A stretch of DNA of 64,000 nucleotides from Psychrobacter sp. Pi2-52 (GCF_904846705.1 NZ_CAJHBS010000006.1:1-64000); one strand, 5' to 3'; shown: positions 1-10,013, counted from the first letter of the stretch. The notes: generated from the sequence alone by a model not told the origin. Translations and numbers: made by a program.

Positions 1-88
1 TTCAGTAATTCAGTAATTCAGTAATTCAGTAATTCAGTAATTCAGTAATTCAGTAATTCAGTAATTCAGTAATTCAGTAATTCAGCAA
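1..88. repeat. Octamer tandem array (TTCAGTAA, 11 copies)
   Basis: Ten perfect copies of TTCAGTAA are followed by one variant copy, TTCAGCAA, which ends five bases before the mgtE stop codon (mgtE reads on the minus strand). The array starts at base 1, so it probably extends beyond the window. It lies just 3' of mgtE, so it may be transcribed in the mgtE mRNA tail. A perfect 8-bp array is expected to change copy number by replication slippage. The unit is not a multiple of three, so any frame read through it would shift as copies change. Confidence 0.95.
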
Positions 89-92
89 AAAA

Positions 93-1496
93 CTAAAGTA
101 TCAGTACGCTGGCCAATCCTAAAAACGACATAAAGCCGACGATATCTGTGACGGTCGTTAGGATAACCGAAGCAGATAGAGCAGGGTCGATATTCATCCG
201 TTTTAGCATCAGCGGTATGCTGATCCCCGAGACATTAGCCGCAGTCATGTTGATCGCAATGGCAAAACCAATGACGGCACTGATCTTAATATCATGAAAC
301 CATAACTGAGCAATAAACGCCATAATTATTGCCCAGATGATACCGTTTATCGCGCCCACCCACAGCTCTTTATTTAATAGCCAGACACGGTTAGAACCAC
401 CGATTTGCCCCATTGCCATCCCGCGGATAACGACCGTTAGCGTTTGCGAGCCAGCAATACCGCCCATACTGGCGACCACTGGCATCAATATCGCTAATGC
501 CACAACTTGTGCTAGTACTTCTTCAAACTGTCCAATCACTGCTGCTGCCAATAGGGCAGTACATAAATTGATACCTAGCCAAACGCTACGGCTTTTAGCA
601 CTGGTTAGGATAGGGGCAAACAGCTCTTCATCTTGGCTAACACCAGCGAGGTTTTTCATGGTGCTGTCGACATCATCTTGGATAATCTCCATGATGTCCT
701 CGCCGTTTAGTTGACCAACCAGCTCACCATGGCTATTGATGACGGGGGCAAAACGAATGTCTTCTGAACGAAAAATCGCGGCGGCATCTTGAATATCCAA
801 GCGATCATTAATTGTAATGGCGGTATCAATCAGCTCTGAGACCAATGTATTCTGTTTATGCTTGATTAAATCCACTAGACTCAGTAGTCCCAGCAATTGC
901 TGGCTTTGATCGACAACGAGCAGCTCTTGGCTCTCGTCATCGAGCAGGTCGTCGTTTTCACGCAGCCACTCTTGCACATCAGCTAGATAGATATCATCCC
1001 TTATCTGGATAATATCGGGATCCATATAGCTACCCACTTCCCAGTCGGCGTAAGTATCAAGCTTATTGACTTGGACCCGAGTCTCTTCGTCGAGCGTTGC
1101 CATAACTGAGGTACGTACGCTCTCAGTGACAGTGTCCAAAATCTCAGAGATATCTTGAGCATCAAGATCTTGGGTGAACAAAGAGATTTCTTGAGAAGAA
1201 ATGTTCTCCATCAATGGCTGACGTGTATCGACATCTAGCTCGGCAAGCACCTCACCTTTGATATGTTCTGGGACTTGCGCCCAAATCAACAGACGGTTTT
1301 GAGTTGGGAAGGACTCTAGTAGGTTGGCAATCTCATATTCGGACTGCTTTTCCAAAAACTCTGTAATGGCCTCGTATGCTTTATCAGCAACCAAACCCTG
1401 CAGATACAGAAGCTTATATTCGGCACTATATTCAGCCGAGTTATAATCTCCTGACAGCATGGCGGTTCGTTCCTGATTGGGCGTCGGGGTAGGCAT
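93..1496 (-). CDS. mgtE: Magnesium transporter MgtE
   Basis: This is an MgtE-family Mg2+ channel/transporter of the inner membrane, 467 residues, close to the usual 450-480. The order is an N-terminal MgtE_N superhelical domain (about 25-150), a CBS pair (about 155-275) that senses cytosolic Mg2+ in the family, then five hydrophobic segments (about 303-467). The pore signature is present as ASMGGIAGSQT near 342-352, and the conserved Asp of the last helices is in TDIVGF near 450. Position 347 is Ile where many MgtE proteins have Asn; I believe pseudomonad homologues share this. The 3' end abuts the octamer array. It reads in the same direction as rep, with 156 bp between them. The start is the ATG at 1496; no strong Shine-Dalgarno is visible. 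Confidence 0.95.
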   Translation of the reverse strand: MPTPTPNQERTAMLSGDYNSAEYSAEYKLLYLQGLVADKAYEAITEFLEKQSEYEIANLLESFPTQNRLLIWAQVPEHIKGEVLAELDVDTRQPLMENISSQEISLFTQDLDAQDISEILDTVTESVRTSVMATLDEETRVQVNKLDTYADWEVGSYMDPDIIQIRDDIYLADVQEWLRENDDLLDDESQELLVVDQSQQLLGLLSLVDLIKHKQNTLVSELIDTAITINDRLDIQDAAAIFRSEDIRFAPVINSHGELVGQLNGEDIMEIIQDDVDSTMKNLAGVSQDEELFAPILTSAKSRSVWLGINLCTALLAAAVIGQFEEVLAQVVALAILMPVVASMGGIAGSQTLTVVIRGMAMGQIGGSNRVWLLNKELWVGAINGIIWAIIMAFIAQLWFHDIKISAVIGFAIAINMTAANVSGISIPLMLKRMNIDPALSASVILTTVTDIVGFMSFLGLASVLIL

Positions 1497-1652
1497 AAGT
1501 GTTCCAAGTTTTTACAGTCAGTTTTTTATAGTATATAAAGAACAATAACAATGACGATTATAACAATCGCCTTTTGCGCAGTCTAAAGCGTGTTTTCGCA
1601 AGCGTTTTACTTAGGTGTTTATTACTCAGGTGCTTAAATGTTTTGGTTAAGA

Positions 1653-3686
1653 TCAACGCTTGCCCAGTAACGCTCGGATATTGGCCAAATATTCATCAGC
1701 AACAGCTTCTGGGTCTTTGGTCGCTTTTTTCTTTTTCGCTTTGGCAGGCCAGTCAATATGATCTTCAGGTAGCTCATCCAAAAATCTTGATTCTGAGGTA
1801 ACTCGCATCTGACCACCAGCACGGCGCTGGGTCGCGAGCGTCAATGTCAGCTCACGACGCGCACGGGTAATGCCCACGTACATCAGACGGCGCTCTTCTT
1901 CGACCGTTTCACTCATGATAGAGTTGCGATGCGGCAGCATCTCTTCCTCAAGCCCCATGATATAAACAAAATCAAACTCCAAGCCCTTTGCCGCATGCAA
2001 GGTCATCAAGTTGACTTTGTTAGTGTTCTCTTCTTCTTGCTGTTGCTCAAGCATATCAAGCAGAACCAGCTTACGAATGATGGTATCAATCGTTCGGTCT
2101 TCATCTTCTTCAGCGCGATTAATCAAGGACTGAATACTGGTGTACAGCATATCGATATTATCAATACGGTTTTTTTCTTGTTGCGGCGTTTTGGCATCGC
2201 TACGGACAAAGTCAATATAACCTGTCTCATCAATCATCTGGCGTACGATCGGCACAGGGTCTGGGTGTTGATCCAGCTCACGCGTATAGTGCTCGATGAA
2301 TTCACCAAACTCTTTTATCGTACCATAAGCCTTTGACGGCAATACATGAGTCAGACCAGCGTGGGTACAAGAGGCCAGTAACGATATGCTGTGCTCTTGC
2401 GCAAACAAACCAAGTTTTTCTAGCGTGGCTGGTCCCATACCGCGCTTAGGTGTATTGATAATACGCAAAAACGCACTGTCATCCTCAGGGTTCAAAATCA
2501 GACGCAAATACCCCATGATGTCTTTGATTTCACTACGCGCAAAGAATGACTGACCGCCTGATAATTTATAAGGCACTTGCAGTTGACGTAATTGTGCCTC
2601 TAGCATACGTGCCTGAAAGTTACTGCGGTACAGTACGGCATACTGTTCCCACTCATTGCCAAAACGCAGCTTATGAGTGACGATTTCTTTGGCCACGCGC
2701 TCCGATTCATCATCGTCATTACGGCAGTTAATGATGCGGATTTTTTCGCCTTGACCTTTATCTGACCACAGTTTTTTCTCGAATAAATGCTCGTTATTTA
2801 GAATGACGGCGTTGGCCGAGGTCAAAATACGCGTGGTTGAGCGGTAATTTTGCTCAAGCATAACGATTTTTAGTTTTGGAAAATCTTCTTTTAGCAGTGC
2901 CATGTTTTCAGGCTTTGCCCCGCGCCATGCATAGATAGATTGGTCATCATCACCAACCACGGTAAAGCGACCTTGCGGCCCAACCAAGTATTTAATCATT
3001 TCGTACTGGGCGGTATTGGTATCCTGATACTCATCGACCAATAGATAACGAATACGGTTTTGCCATTTGTCTCGCAGTTCTCTATTTTCACGCAATATCT
3101 TGGTTGGCAAGACGATCAAGTCATCAAAATCGACGGCATTATAAGCACGCAAGTTACGCTCATAAAGTGCATATAACGTGGCAAAAATCATGTCTTCTGG
3201 ATCGTCTAACGTTTCCATCGCCTTATCAGGCTCGACCAAGTCATTTTTCCAATCCGAAATCATTTTGATGGCTTTACCCACCAACTCGCGACTTTCAGCG
3301 CCACTCAAGTTGTCACGCATCATCAGCTCCATCAGCAAGCGCTTACTGTCGTCGCTGTCCATGATGGAAAAATTGCCTTTTAGCGGAGTATGAATCAGCT
3401 CATAGCGCAAAAACTGTAAACCAAATTGGTGAAAGGTCGATACCGTTAACCCGCGCATTTTTTCGCTTGGTAGCAGTTTGCTTACCCGCGCTTTCATCTC
3501 ACGTGCCGCTTTATTGGTAAAGGTTACGGCGGTGATGCGCTCAGCTGGCATGTCACATTCTTGGATTAGGTAAGCAATCTTACGCGTAATCACAGAGGTT
3601 TTGCCGGAGCCCGCACCTGCAAGGACAAGTAATGGACCAGATACGTAGAGCATGGCTTCTTGTTGTTTGGGATTGAGTTGACTCAT
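1653..3686 (-). CDS. rep: ATP-dependent DNA helicase Rep
   Basis: This is a superfamily 1A 3'-5' helicase, 677 residues from the chosen start, against 673 in E. coli Rep. The visible motifs are Walker A (AGAGSGKT), the TFTNKAAREMK motif, LLVDEYQDTN (Walker B), VVGDDDQSIYAWRGA (motif III), EQNYRST, LMTLHAAKGLEFDFV (motif V) and YVGITRAR (motif VI). The C-terminal LANIRALL matches Rep better than UvrD. Rep removes proteins ahead of replication forks. The open frame extends 17 codons upstream to 3737, but the ATG at 3686 opens the canonical N-terminus (MSQLNPKQQEAM) and has AGGT upstream, so I use it. A long spacer lies between it and the divergent nuo operon. Confidence 0.95.
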   Translation of the reverse strand: MSQLNPKQQEAMLYVSGPLLVLAGAGSGKTSVITRKIAYLIQECDMPAERITAVTFTNKAAREMKARVSKLLPSEKMRGLTVSTFHQFGLQFLRYELIHTPLKGNFSIMDSDDSKRLLMELMMRDNLSGAESRELVGKAIKMISDWKNDLVEPDKAMETLDDPEDMIFATLYALYERNLRAYNAVDFDDLIVLPTKILRENRELRDKWQNRIRYLLVDEYQDTNTAQYEMIKYLVGPQGRFTVVGDDDQSIYAWRGAKPENMALLKEDFPKLKIVMLEQNYRSTTRILTSANAVILNNEHLFEKKLWSDKGQGEKIRIINCRNDDDESERVAKEIVTHKLRFGNEWEQYAVLYRSNFQARMLEAQLRQLQVPYKLSGGQSFFARSEIKDIMGYLRLILNPEDDSAFLRIINTPKRGMGPATLEKLGLFAQEHSISLLASCTHAGLTHVLPSKAYGTIKEFGEFIEHYTRELDQHPDPVPIVRQMIDETGYIDFVRSDAKTPQQEKNRIDNIDMLYTSIQSLINRAEEDEDRTIDTIIRKLVLLDMLEQQQEEENTNKVNLMTLHAAKGLEFDFVYIMGLEEEMLPHRNSIMSETVEEERRLMYVGITRARRELTLTLATQRRAGGQMRVTSESRFLDELPEDHIDWPAKAKKKKATKDPEAVADEYLANIRALLGKR

Positions 3687-3828
3687 AACGTGACCTGTAA
3701 GACAAAAGCAAAAAAGAGGGTAGCGCTGATATGACAAAGATAGATAAACGCAGCGCGCATCATCAACATTCGTATCATTGCGATATTTTAATAATCTTTA
3801 TTATAAGAATAATAGAATTTAAGGTTTG

Positions 3829-3942
3829 ATGATGGCATATCATAAAAATCTGGTGGGTCATTATAAAGCAAAAATGCTCACTTTGGGGGAGGACTTAGGT
3901 GATGAAAGTAGGGTATTTGGACACTTGATTTTTGACAAATAG
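3829..3942 (+). CDS. Possible 37-residue small ORF, unknown
   Basis: A double-ATG ORF follows AAGG with a very short spacing (about four bases). The product would be a hydrophilic 37-residue peptide beginning MMAYHKNLVGHYKAK. I recognise no family. It is the only small frame in this part of the spacer with a start and a plausible ribosome site, but an ORF of this length can occur by chance. Conservation in related genomes would be needed to believe it. Confidence 0.18.
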   Translation: MMAYHKNLVGHYKAKMLTLGEDLGDESRVFGHLIFDK

Positions 3943-4115
3943 CGTGGCAGTGTTTGCTCGTAGCCAAAAGTACGGATTTGGGGTTAATATAAGGTAAGGT
4001 CTATATCATAATTCATAGTAAAAAAAACACATTTTTTTTACACAGAAAGTGACCGTTCAATACAGTTAAAAACTAGCTTTTAGGCACTGATATGCGTATA
4101 GTACATAAATAATTT

Positions 4116-4364
4116 ATGCCAGTTGTCACGTCATTGTTGACCACGTGTAATGAGCTATTAAATCAATTAAGTAAGCAGTCAGATATGATATTGATTTAAT
4201 ACGTTGATCTTACGTTGTTAGAAGATGCGTTGGGCGACCAGCCTTTATCCGCGCGCATACCGGAATCTCTACAGTTGGTCACGTCTGACATCGTCGTCAA
4301 TAAGCTTGATAATTGGTTGTTACCAGCAAAATACCTAACATGTGACTCAATGACAGTTACTTAA
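4116..4364 (+). pseudogene. Probable decayed small gene with one in-frame stop
   Basis: From the ATG at 4116 one frame reads 27 sense codons, a single TAA at 4197-4199, then 54 more sense codons to a TAA at 4362-4364. The downstream half has a protein-like composition (for example LEDALGDQPLSARIPESL and VVNKLDNWLLPAKYL) and is visibly richer in GC than the spacer around it. This suggests a gene of about 80 codons broken by one nonsense change. No ribosome-binding site is evident. I do not recognise the family, and chance cannot be excluded. The last codons run into the tandem repeat at 4348-4434. Confidence 0.35.
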
Positions 4365-4434
4365 ACACAGTGACAGTTGCTGAAGTGCAGTGACAATTAC
4401 TTAAATAAAGTCACTTTTTAAATAAAGTCACTTT
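4348..4434. repeat. Degenerate 20-bp then 17-bp tandem repeats
   Basis: Three imperfect 20-bp copies (4348-4367, 4368-4387, 4388-4407) share a TGACA(G/A)TT(A/G)CT core. They overlap two perfect 17-bp copies of TTAAATAAAGTCACTTT (4401-4417 and 4418-4434). The block sits about 100 bp before nuoA, where the nuo promoter or leader is expected, so copy changes could alter expression. That effect is inference. Confidence 0.75.
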
Positions 4435-4531
4435 GTGTTTTCGTCTGCGTTATACCTGTCGCAACATGGCCTGAGTGGGTCAGTGCTTGCGCTGTGTCTA
4501 ACACTCGATTGGGTGAGGAGCACGTATTATC

Positions 4532-5155
4532 ATGTCTGCTTTTAATTGGTCAGCCATTGCTTTTATCTTAGCCGCCATTGGGCTAGTTGTCTTTATGCTG
4601 GTCGTACCGCGCTTACTTGGCGGTCGCTCTCAAGGCTCACAAAAGGAAGAAGTATTTGAAGCGGGTGTTGTCGGATCTGGCAACGCCCGTATTCGTTTGT
4701 CTGCCAAATTTTATTTGGTCGCAATCTTCTTTGTGATTTTTGATTTAGAGGCGTTATATCTCTACGCTTATGCTGTGTCAGTACGAGAAGCAGGCTGGCT
4801 TGGCTTTGCCGCCGCTGGCACGTTTATCACTATTCTGATTATCGGTTTGATTTATGAGCTGAGCTTGGGTGCGATGAACTGGGCACCTGCTGACAAGCTA
4901 CGCAAAAAAGCACGCTTATATGCGGCGCCTGCAGGCTTTAACTTAGCAGACATCACCAAGTTTGATGGTGCTCATGAGCTAATGGTCGATCCGACAGGTA
5001 AAGTACCCGCGCAGTCATCCGGTCAAATCAATGTCTCAAACAATATTGAGACCAATCGTCGTCATCTACAAAACATCGATCATATTAATACCACGGGTAA
5101 CGTTACTTCTGTGGATTTTGCGACGTCTGCTCAGCAGGACAAAACTGAACGTTAA
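4532..5155 (+). CDS. nuoA: NADH-quinone oxidoreductase subunit A
   Basis: This is membrane subunit A of complex I, the first gene of the operon. Three transmembrane helices lie near residues 5-27, 60-82 and 88-112. The signature EEVFEAGVVGSGNARIRLSA and the loop VIFDLEALYLY are those of NuoA/ND3. The product is 207 residues, about 60 longer than the E. coli protein. The excess is a polar, Asn/Thr/Asp-rich C-terminal tail from about residue 130 with no recognisable domain, likely disordered. A GAGGAG about a dozen bases before the ATG supports the start. The gap to nuoB is 174 bp. Confidence 0.96.
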   Translation: MSAFNWSAIAFILAAIGLVVFMLVVPRLLGGRSQGSQKEEVFEAGVVGSGNARIRLSAKFYLVAIFFVIFDLEALYLYAYAVSVREAGWLGFAAAGTFITILIIGLIYELSLGAMNWAPADKLRKKARLYAAPAGFNLADITKFDGAHELMVDPTGKVPAQSSGQINVSNNIETNRRHLQNIDHINTTGNVTSVDFATSAQQDKTER

Positions 5156-5329
5156 TAGCAGTTGATGCTCAGCTTATAGCGTTTGTAAAAACGGGCAGAA
5201 AAGCATGAAAGCGTCAGTTCTGTTTGTATTAATGATCGCTGATGATTAGCCACTTATTAATAATAAAATTATGGTGACAGCGCGAGCAAGATGATTGCCA
5301 CGCCAAGCCTAATATGAAGGTTGTATGTT

Positions 5330-5998
5330 ATGAAATACACATTAACAAAAGCCAACCCCGATGCAGATACCTATCCTGCACAGACCAGTCAAACGGTCAA
5401 TGATCCTATCGAAGATGAAGTGAATAAAAACGTCTTTATGGGTCGTCTCGAAGACCTCGTTCATTCAACAGCAAACTGGGGGCGTAAGAACTCACTTTGG
5501 CCATTTAACTTTGGTACCTCTTGCTGTTATGTTGAATACGCTACTACCTTAACCGCCGTTCATGATTTGTCACGTTTTGGGGCAGAGGTTATTCGTGCTT
5601 CGCCTCGTCAGGCGGATGTCATGATCGTCGCTGGTACTTGCTTCGTTAAGATGGCTCCTGTCATCCAGCGCCTATATGAGCAAATGCTTGAGCCAAAATG
5701 GGTTATCTCTATGGGTGCCTGTGCCAATTCGGGCGGCATGTATGATATTTATTCTGTCGTACAAGGTGTCGATAAGATTATCCCTGTTGATGTGTATGTG
5801 CCAGGTTGTCCGCCGCGTCCAGAAGCGCTTATTCAGGGTTTGATGTTGTTACAAGAATCTATTACTAAAGAGCGTCGTCCGCTGGGTATCCATGTCAATG
5901 AGCAGGGTATCTATCAGCCGCAAATGACGCCTGAGCGTGACCGCAAGCAGGCAGATCGTATTGCTGTCAAAAACTTGCGCAGCCCAGACAGTATTTAA
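5330..5998 (+). CDS. nuoB: NADH-quinone oxidoreductase subunit B
   Basis: This is the peripheral-arm subunit that carries [4Fe-4S] cluster N2, the last electron carrier before quinone. The N2 ligands are C65 and C66 in the GTSCCYVEY motif, C131 in MGACANSGG and C160 in PGCPPRP. The protein has 222 residues from the ATG at 5330, with AAGG nine bases upstream. A TTG three codons earlier (5321) is in frame but lies directly against that AAGG, so it was rejected. The roughly 30-residue N-terminus before the core is polar. Confidence 0.97.
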   Translation: MKYTLTKANPDADTYPAQTSQTVNDPIEDEVNKNVFMGRLEDLVHSTANWGRKNSLWPFNFGTSCCYVEYATTLTAVHDLSRFGAEVIRASPRQADVMIVAGTCFVKMAPVIQRLYEQMLEPKWVISMGACANSGGMYDIYSVVQGVDKIIPVDVYVPGCPPRPEALIQGLMLLQESITKERRPLGIHVNEQGIYQPQMTPERDRKQADRIAVKNLRSPDSI

Positions 5999-6051
5999 GT
6001 TTTAACAGCATTTAGACTTGTAGCAACAGTTTCAATATTTTATGTGCTTAT

Positions 6052-6131
6052 CATAGTTCGGTTATGATTAACATAGCTCAGTTATGGTTGACATAGTTCG
6101 GTTATGACTAACATAGTTCAGTTATGATTAA
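6052..6131. repeat. Four 20-bp tandem repeats before nuoCD
   Basis: Four direct copies (6052-6071, 6072-6091, 6092-6111, 6112-6131) follow the pattern CATAGTTCGGTTATGATTAA with one to five changes each. They fill the nuoB-nuoCD gap and end two bases before the GAAGGA ribosome site of nuoCD. They lie inside the operon transcript, so they may affect translation or mRNA processing; this is inference. Confidence 0.9.
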
Positions 6132-6149
6132 TGAAGGAATACATCATTC

Positions 6150-7925
6150 ATGGTCACGGTAGTCGAAAACATAGATCCTAAGATCAAGCCCGTCCCAGCA
6201 GTCATCACAGAGCTGGAGCAAAAGTATGCTGGTAAATTTGTCGTGCAGCAGACTGTGGATGAGATTCCAACGGTTTGGGTGGCGCGTGCTGATTTATTAG
6301 ATATTCTTTTATTCTTGCGCAAACTGCCTAAACCTTACGTCATGCTATTTGACTTGTCAGCGATAGATGAGCGTTTGCGCCAGCATCGCGCGGGTTTGCC
6401 TGACAGTGACTTTACAGTGTTTTATCACTTGATGTCGCTTGAGCGCAATAGTGATGTACGTATCAAGGTCGCGCTGAGCGAAGACGATGTCAATGTACCG
6501 AGCGCCACCAATATTTGGCCAAATGCCAATTGGTATGAGCGTGAAGTGTGGGACATGTTCGGTATTGTCTTTACAGGTCATCCGCATTTGACCCGTATTT
6601 TATTGCCAAAATATTGGGAAGGTCATCCACTGCGTAAAGAGTACCATGCGCGTGCGACTGAATTTACTCCGTACTTCTTGAACACCGCTAAGCAGCAATA
6701 CGAGCAAGAAAACCTGCGTTTTGTTCCAGAAGAGTGGGGCATGAAGCGTTCGGGTCGCGATGAAGACTTTATGTTCTTGAACATCGGCCCTAACCATCCC
6801 TCTGCTCATGGTGCCTTCCGTTTGGTGCTACAGCTTGACGGTGAAGAAGTCGTCGACTGTATCCCTGATATCGGCTATCACCATCGCGGTGCAGAAAAGA
6901 TGGCTGAGCGCCAAACTTGGCACTCATTTATTCCCTATACCGACCGTATCGATTATCTGGGCGGCGTAATGAATGAGCTGCCGTACATCATGTCGGTCGA
7001 AAAGTTGGCTGGAATCACCATTCCACCACGTGCTGAAACCATTCGCGTAATGATGAGTGAATTTTTCCGTATCACCAATAACTTACTATTCGTCGGTACG
7101 TTCATTCAGGATGCGGGCGGTATGACCCCTGTATTCTATATGTTTACCGATCGCCAAAAAGCCTATGACGTTATCGAAGCCGTGACTGGCTATCGTATGC
7201 ATCCTGCTTGGTTCCGTATCGGTGGTACGGCTGCTGATCTGCCACGTGGTTGGCAGCGTTTGGTGCGTGAGTTCTTAGATTGGATGCCAAAACGCTTGGA
7301 CGAATATGTCAAAGCGGCATTGCAAAACAGCGTACTCAAAGGCCGTACCCAAGGTGTTGCTCAGTACAATGCCAAGCAAGCACTTGCTTGGGGCGTAACT
7401 GGCGCTGGTCTACGCGCTACAGGCGTTGACTTCGACCTGCGTAAAGCGCGTCCATATATGGGCTATGAGAATTACGATTTTGAAGTGCCAGTTGGCTACA
7501 ATGGAGATGCTTATGATCGTTGTATGGTAAAAGTCGAAGAGATGCGTCAGTCATTGCGTATTATTCGCCAGTGCATGGATAACATGCCACAAGGCCCTTA
7601 CAAAGCGGATCATCCACTAGCGGTACCACCGCCGAAAGACCGTACATTAAATGATATCGAAACGCTTATTAATCACTTTATCTCAGTATCTTGGGGTCCT
7701 GTGATGCCAGCGGGCGAATGTACGACGATCGTTGAGGCGACTAAAGGTCTGAACAGTTATTACATCACCTCAGACAAGGCCACGATGAGCTATCGTACCC
7801 GTATTCGTACGCCGACATTTGCGCATTTGCAACAGATGCCATCGGTCATCAATGGCTCGCTAGTTTCTGATGCCATTATGTACCTAGCATCGATTGATAT
7901 TGTGATGGCGGATTGTGATCGTTAG
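6150..7925 (+). CDS. nuoCD: NADH-quinone oxidoreductase subunit C/D (fused)
   Basis: This 591-residue fusion has a NuoC domain (about 1-190, with the [12 protein letters not shown] motif and the [20 protein letters not shown] signature) and a NuoD domain (about 200-591). NuoD shows the start [13 protein letters not shown], the [10 protein letters not shown] loop and the C-terminal [10 protein letters not shown], and helps form the quinone site with NuoB. The C-D fusion is usual for Gammaproteobacteria such as E. coli (about 600 residues). The start at 6150 has AAGGA about 11 bases upstream. Confidence 0.97.
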   Translation: MVTVVENIDPKIKPVPAVITELEQKYAGKFVVQQTVDEIPTVWVARADLLDILLFLRKLPKPYVMLFDLSAIDERLRQHRAGLPDSDFTVFYHLMSLERNSDVRIKVALSEDDVNVPSATNIWPNANWYEREVWDMFGIVFTGHPHLTRILLPKYWEGHPLRKEYHARATEFTPYFLNTAKQQYEQENLRFVPEEWGMKRSGRDEDFMFLNIGPNHPSAHGAFRLVLQLDGEEVVDCIPDIGYHHRGAEKMAERQTWHSFIPYTDRIDYLGGVMNELPYIMSVEKLAGITIPPRAETIRVMMSEFFRITNNLLFVGTFIQDAGGMTPVFYMFTDRQKAYDVIEAVTGYRMHPAWFRIGGTAADLPRGWQRLVREFLDWMPKRLDEYVKAALQNSVLKGRTQGVAQYNAKQALAWGVTGAGLRATGVDFDLRKARPYMGYENYDFEVPVGYNGDAYDRCMVKVEEMRQSLRIIRQCMDNMPQGPYKADHPLAVPPPKDRTLNDIETLINHFISVSWGPVMPAGECTTIVEATKGLNSYYITSDKATMSYRTRIRTPTFAHLQQMPSVINGSLVSDAIMYLASIDIVMADCDR

Positions 7926-8048
7926 AGCCGCTGCTTCATAAGTATTTGTTCATCAATATATTATTGCCTGATGGCACACCAAAATGCTGTTACTTGTCAA
8001 TATAACCACAGTTTTAATCAGACTGATATTGGCTTGTGATAGAGCAGG

Positions 8049-8582
8049 ATGAGTGAGGAAAGACAGAAGATTATGAAAATTGTTTCCGACAAAATGCCAA
8101 AAGTAGATGTGGAAAGCATTCTCACTAGTGATGAAATCGCTGCCATTCATGAGTTTATGCACCATTACCCACAGGCGCGTGCCGCCTCGCTAGATGCGCT
8201 AAAAATCGTGCAAAAGCGTAACGGCTGGGTTGATGATGCGCAAGCAAACGCCATTGCCAACATCTTAGACATCCCGATGTCAGATATGGATGGGGTTGCG
8301 ACTTTCTTTAACCGTATTTATCGCCAACCTGTCGGTCGCCATGTGATTCTCATATGTGACTCAGTAGCTTGTTATTTGACAGGTTATGAAGCGCTGTCAG
8401 CTGAAATCAGATCACAGCTGGGTATTGAGTATGGTCAAACCACTGCTGATGGACGTTTTACCCTATTACCAATTTGCTGCTTGGGCAACTGCGATAAAGG
8501 GCCAGCGGTACTGATTGATGAAGACACTTACGGCCCTGTCCAGCCATCTGAGGTCGCGCAATTATTGGAGCTATACGCATGA
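8049..8582 (+). CDS. nuoE: NADH-quinone oxidoreductase subunit E
   Basis: This is the 24-kDa-type subunit of the NADH-dehydrogenase module. It binds [2Fe-2S] cluster N1a through C103 and C108 (CDSVAC) and C144 and C148 (CLGNC), numbered from the ATG at 8049. The product is 177 residues. A second in-frame ATG at 8073 (residue 9) has GAGGAA 12 bases upstream and would give 169 residues, closer to E. coli (166), so the true start may be 8073. The 3' end overlaps the nuoF start by four bases (ATGA), the usual sign of translational coupling. Confidence 0.95.
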   Translation: MSEERQKIMKIVSDKMPKVDVESILTSDEIAAIHEFMHHYPQARAASLDALKIVQKRNGWVDDAQANAIANILDIPMSDMDGVATFFNRIYRQPVGRHVILICDSVACYLTGYEALSAEIRSQLGIEYGQTTADGRFTLLPICCLGNCDKGPAVLIDEDTYGPVQPSEVAQLLELYA

Positions 8583-10003
8583 GTTTAACGATTTCAGAGC
8601 AAATTGCTCGTCGCGGTCAAGGCCAAGCGCCAAGCCAGCTAAATGCACAGCGTGTTCCAATTTACGGTGATAAAGCGACAGCCACTAGCGAAACCAAGCC
8701 ATTGACGTGGCGTTTGGCGCATCATGATGCGGTGCTTGATTTAGCCACTTATGAATCTCTAAAAGGCTTTACGGGTCTAAAAGAAGCGCTATCTAAGTCG
8801 CCTAAAGACGTCGGCAATATGATTAAAGCGGCCAATGTCCGAGGTCGCGGTGGTGCAGGCTTTAACGCTGGCCTAAAATGGTCGTTTATGTCGCCGCCGG
8901 ATGGTTTGCCGCGTTATCTCATCTGTAATGCTGATGAAATGGAGCCGGGCACATTCAAAGACCGTTTGCTCATGGAGCGTCTACCGTTTCAGCTTATCGA
9001 AGGTATGCTAATTACCGCTCATGCGATTGGCGCCACTGACGGTTATATCTTTATCCGTGGAGAGTATATCTTGGCCGCTGAGCGTTTGGTCGCTGCTATC
9101 GAAGAGTGCTTGGCCAACAATCTCATGGGCGACAACATTTTAGGCTCAGATTTTAGTTTTAATCTGCATGTGCATACGGGCGCTGGACGTTATATCTGCG
9201 GTGAAGAAACAGCGCTAATTAATTGTCTAGAAGGCCGCCGTGCTAACCCACGTACCAAGCCACCATTTCCACAAATTTCTGGTGCATGGGGTCGTCCAAC
9301 CGTTGTTAACAACGTTGAGACTTTGTGTAATATGCCAGCGATTTTGAATCATGGCGTTGAGTGGTATCAGTCGTTATCTGAAATCAAAGGCAAAAGTAAA
9401 ACGCCGGGCACCAAACTATTTGGCTGCTCAGGATTGGTCAATGACCCAGGTCTGTGGGAATTACCGTTTGGCTATACGGCACGCGAAATCATTGAAGATT
9501 TAGCAGGTGGTATGAAAGATGGTAAAACACTGAAAGCTTGGTTACCGGGCGGCGCATCGACTGACTTTTTGACCGCAGAGCATTTAGATGTAGTGGTAGA
9601 TTTTGACACCATTCAAAATGCGGGTAGCCGTATGGGTACTGGTCTGATTATGGTTGTTGATGAATCACAAGACATGGTGCCATTACTGCGTAACCTTGAG
9701 ATTTTCTTTCAGCGCGAGTCATGTGGTTGGTGTACACCATGCCGTGATGGTCTGCCATGGGGCGTTAAACTGCTTACCGCCATCAATGATGGTGAAGGGC
9801 AAGTGGGCGATGTAGAAAAACTAGAAGGCCTGACGCGTGACTTATGGATTGGTAAAACATTCTGTGCGCATGCCCCAGGGGCGATGGAACCACTAATGAG
9901 TGCGATTAAATATTTCCGTCCAGAGTTTGATCAAAAAATCGCGCAGGCGGTTGGTGTCGATGTTATTGATGCTGCAGCCAACCAACAGCCAGTAGTGAAA
10001 TAA
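8579..10003 (+). CDS. nuoF: NADH-quinone oxidoreductase subunit F
   Basis: This is the 51-kDa-type subunit, where NADH reduces FMN and electrons pass to [4Fe-4S] cluster N3. The glycine-rich GRGGAGF (89-95) and the [15 protein letters not shown] segment form the FMN/NADH site. The N3 ligands are C382, C385 and C388 (CGWCTPC) and C429 (TFCAHA). The protein has 474 residues, about 30 more than E. coli, mostly as a polar N-terminal extension of about 40 residues. It overlaps nuoE by four bases and is followed by nuoG after ten. Confidence 0.97.
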   Translation: MSLTISEQIARRGQGQAPSQLNAQRVPIYGDKATATSETKPLTWRLAHHDAVLDLATYESLKGFTGLKEALSKSPKDVGNMIKAANVRGRGGAGFNAGLKWSFMSPPDGLPRYLICNADEMEPGTFKDRLLMERLPFQLIEGMLITAHAIGATDGYIFIRGEYILAAERLVAAIEECLANNLMGDNILGSDFSFNLHVHTGAGRYICGEETALINCLEGRRANPRTKPPFPQISGAWGRPTVVNNVETLCNMPAILNHGVEWYQSLSEIKGKSKTPGTKLFGCSGLVNDPGLWELPFGYTAREIIEDLAGGMKDGKTLKAWLPGGASTDFLTAEHLDVVVDFDTIQNAGSRMGTGLIMVVDESQDMVPLLRNLEIFFQRESCGWCTPCRDGLPWGVKLLTAINDGEGQVGDVEKLEGLTRDLWIGKTFCAHAPGAMEPLMSAIKYFRPEFDQKIAQAVGVDVIDAAANQQPVVK

Positions 10004-10013
10004 GGAGAGCGGC

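Larger units (their letters stand above)
3687..4531. other. Long spacer between rep and nuoA
   Basis: These 845 bases carry the divergent promoter region of rep and of the nuo operon. Within them I see a possible 37-codon ORF (3829-3942), a probable decayed small gene (4116-4364) and a degenerate tandem repeat (4348-4434). The stretch 3950-4115 is AT-rich with A and T runs and no clear coding. I could not assign a nuo promoter or a regulator site with confidence. Confidence 0.7.

Noticed and set aside
1..88. CRISPR array
   Set aside because: Units are 8 bp with no spacers, so this is a simple tandem repeat, not CRISPR.
456..458. MgtE Ile347 in place of the usual Asn as a loss of function
   Set aside because: I believe pseudomonad MgtE proteins share the GGIAGSQ form, so it is probably a subfamily trait and not damage.
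5321..5329. TTG start three codons before the nuoB ATG
   Set aside because: The AAGG ribosome site ends directly at this TTG, leaving no spacing; the ATG at 5330 is nine bases away.
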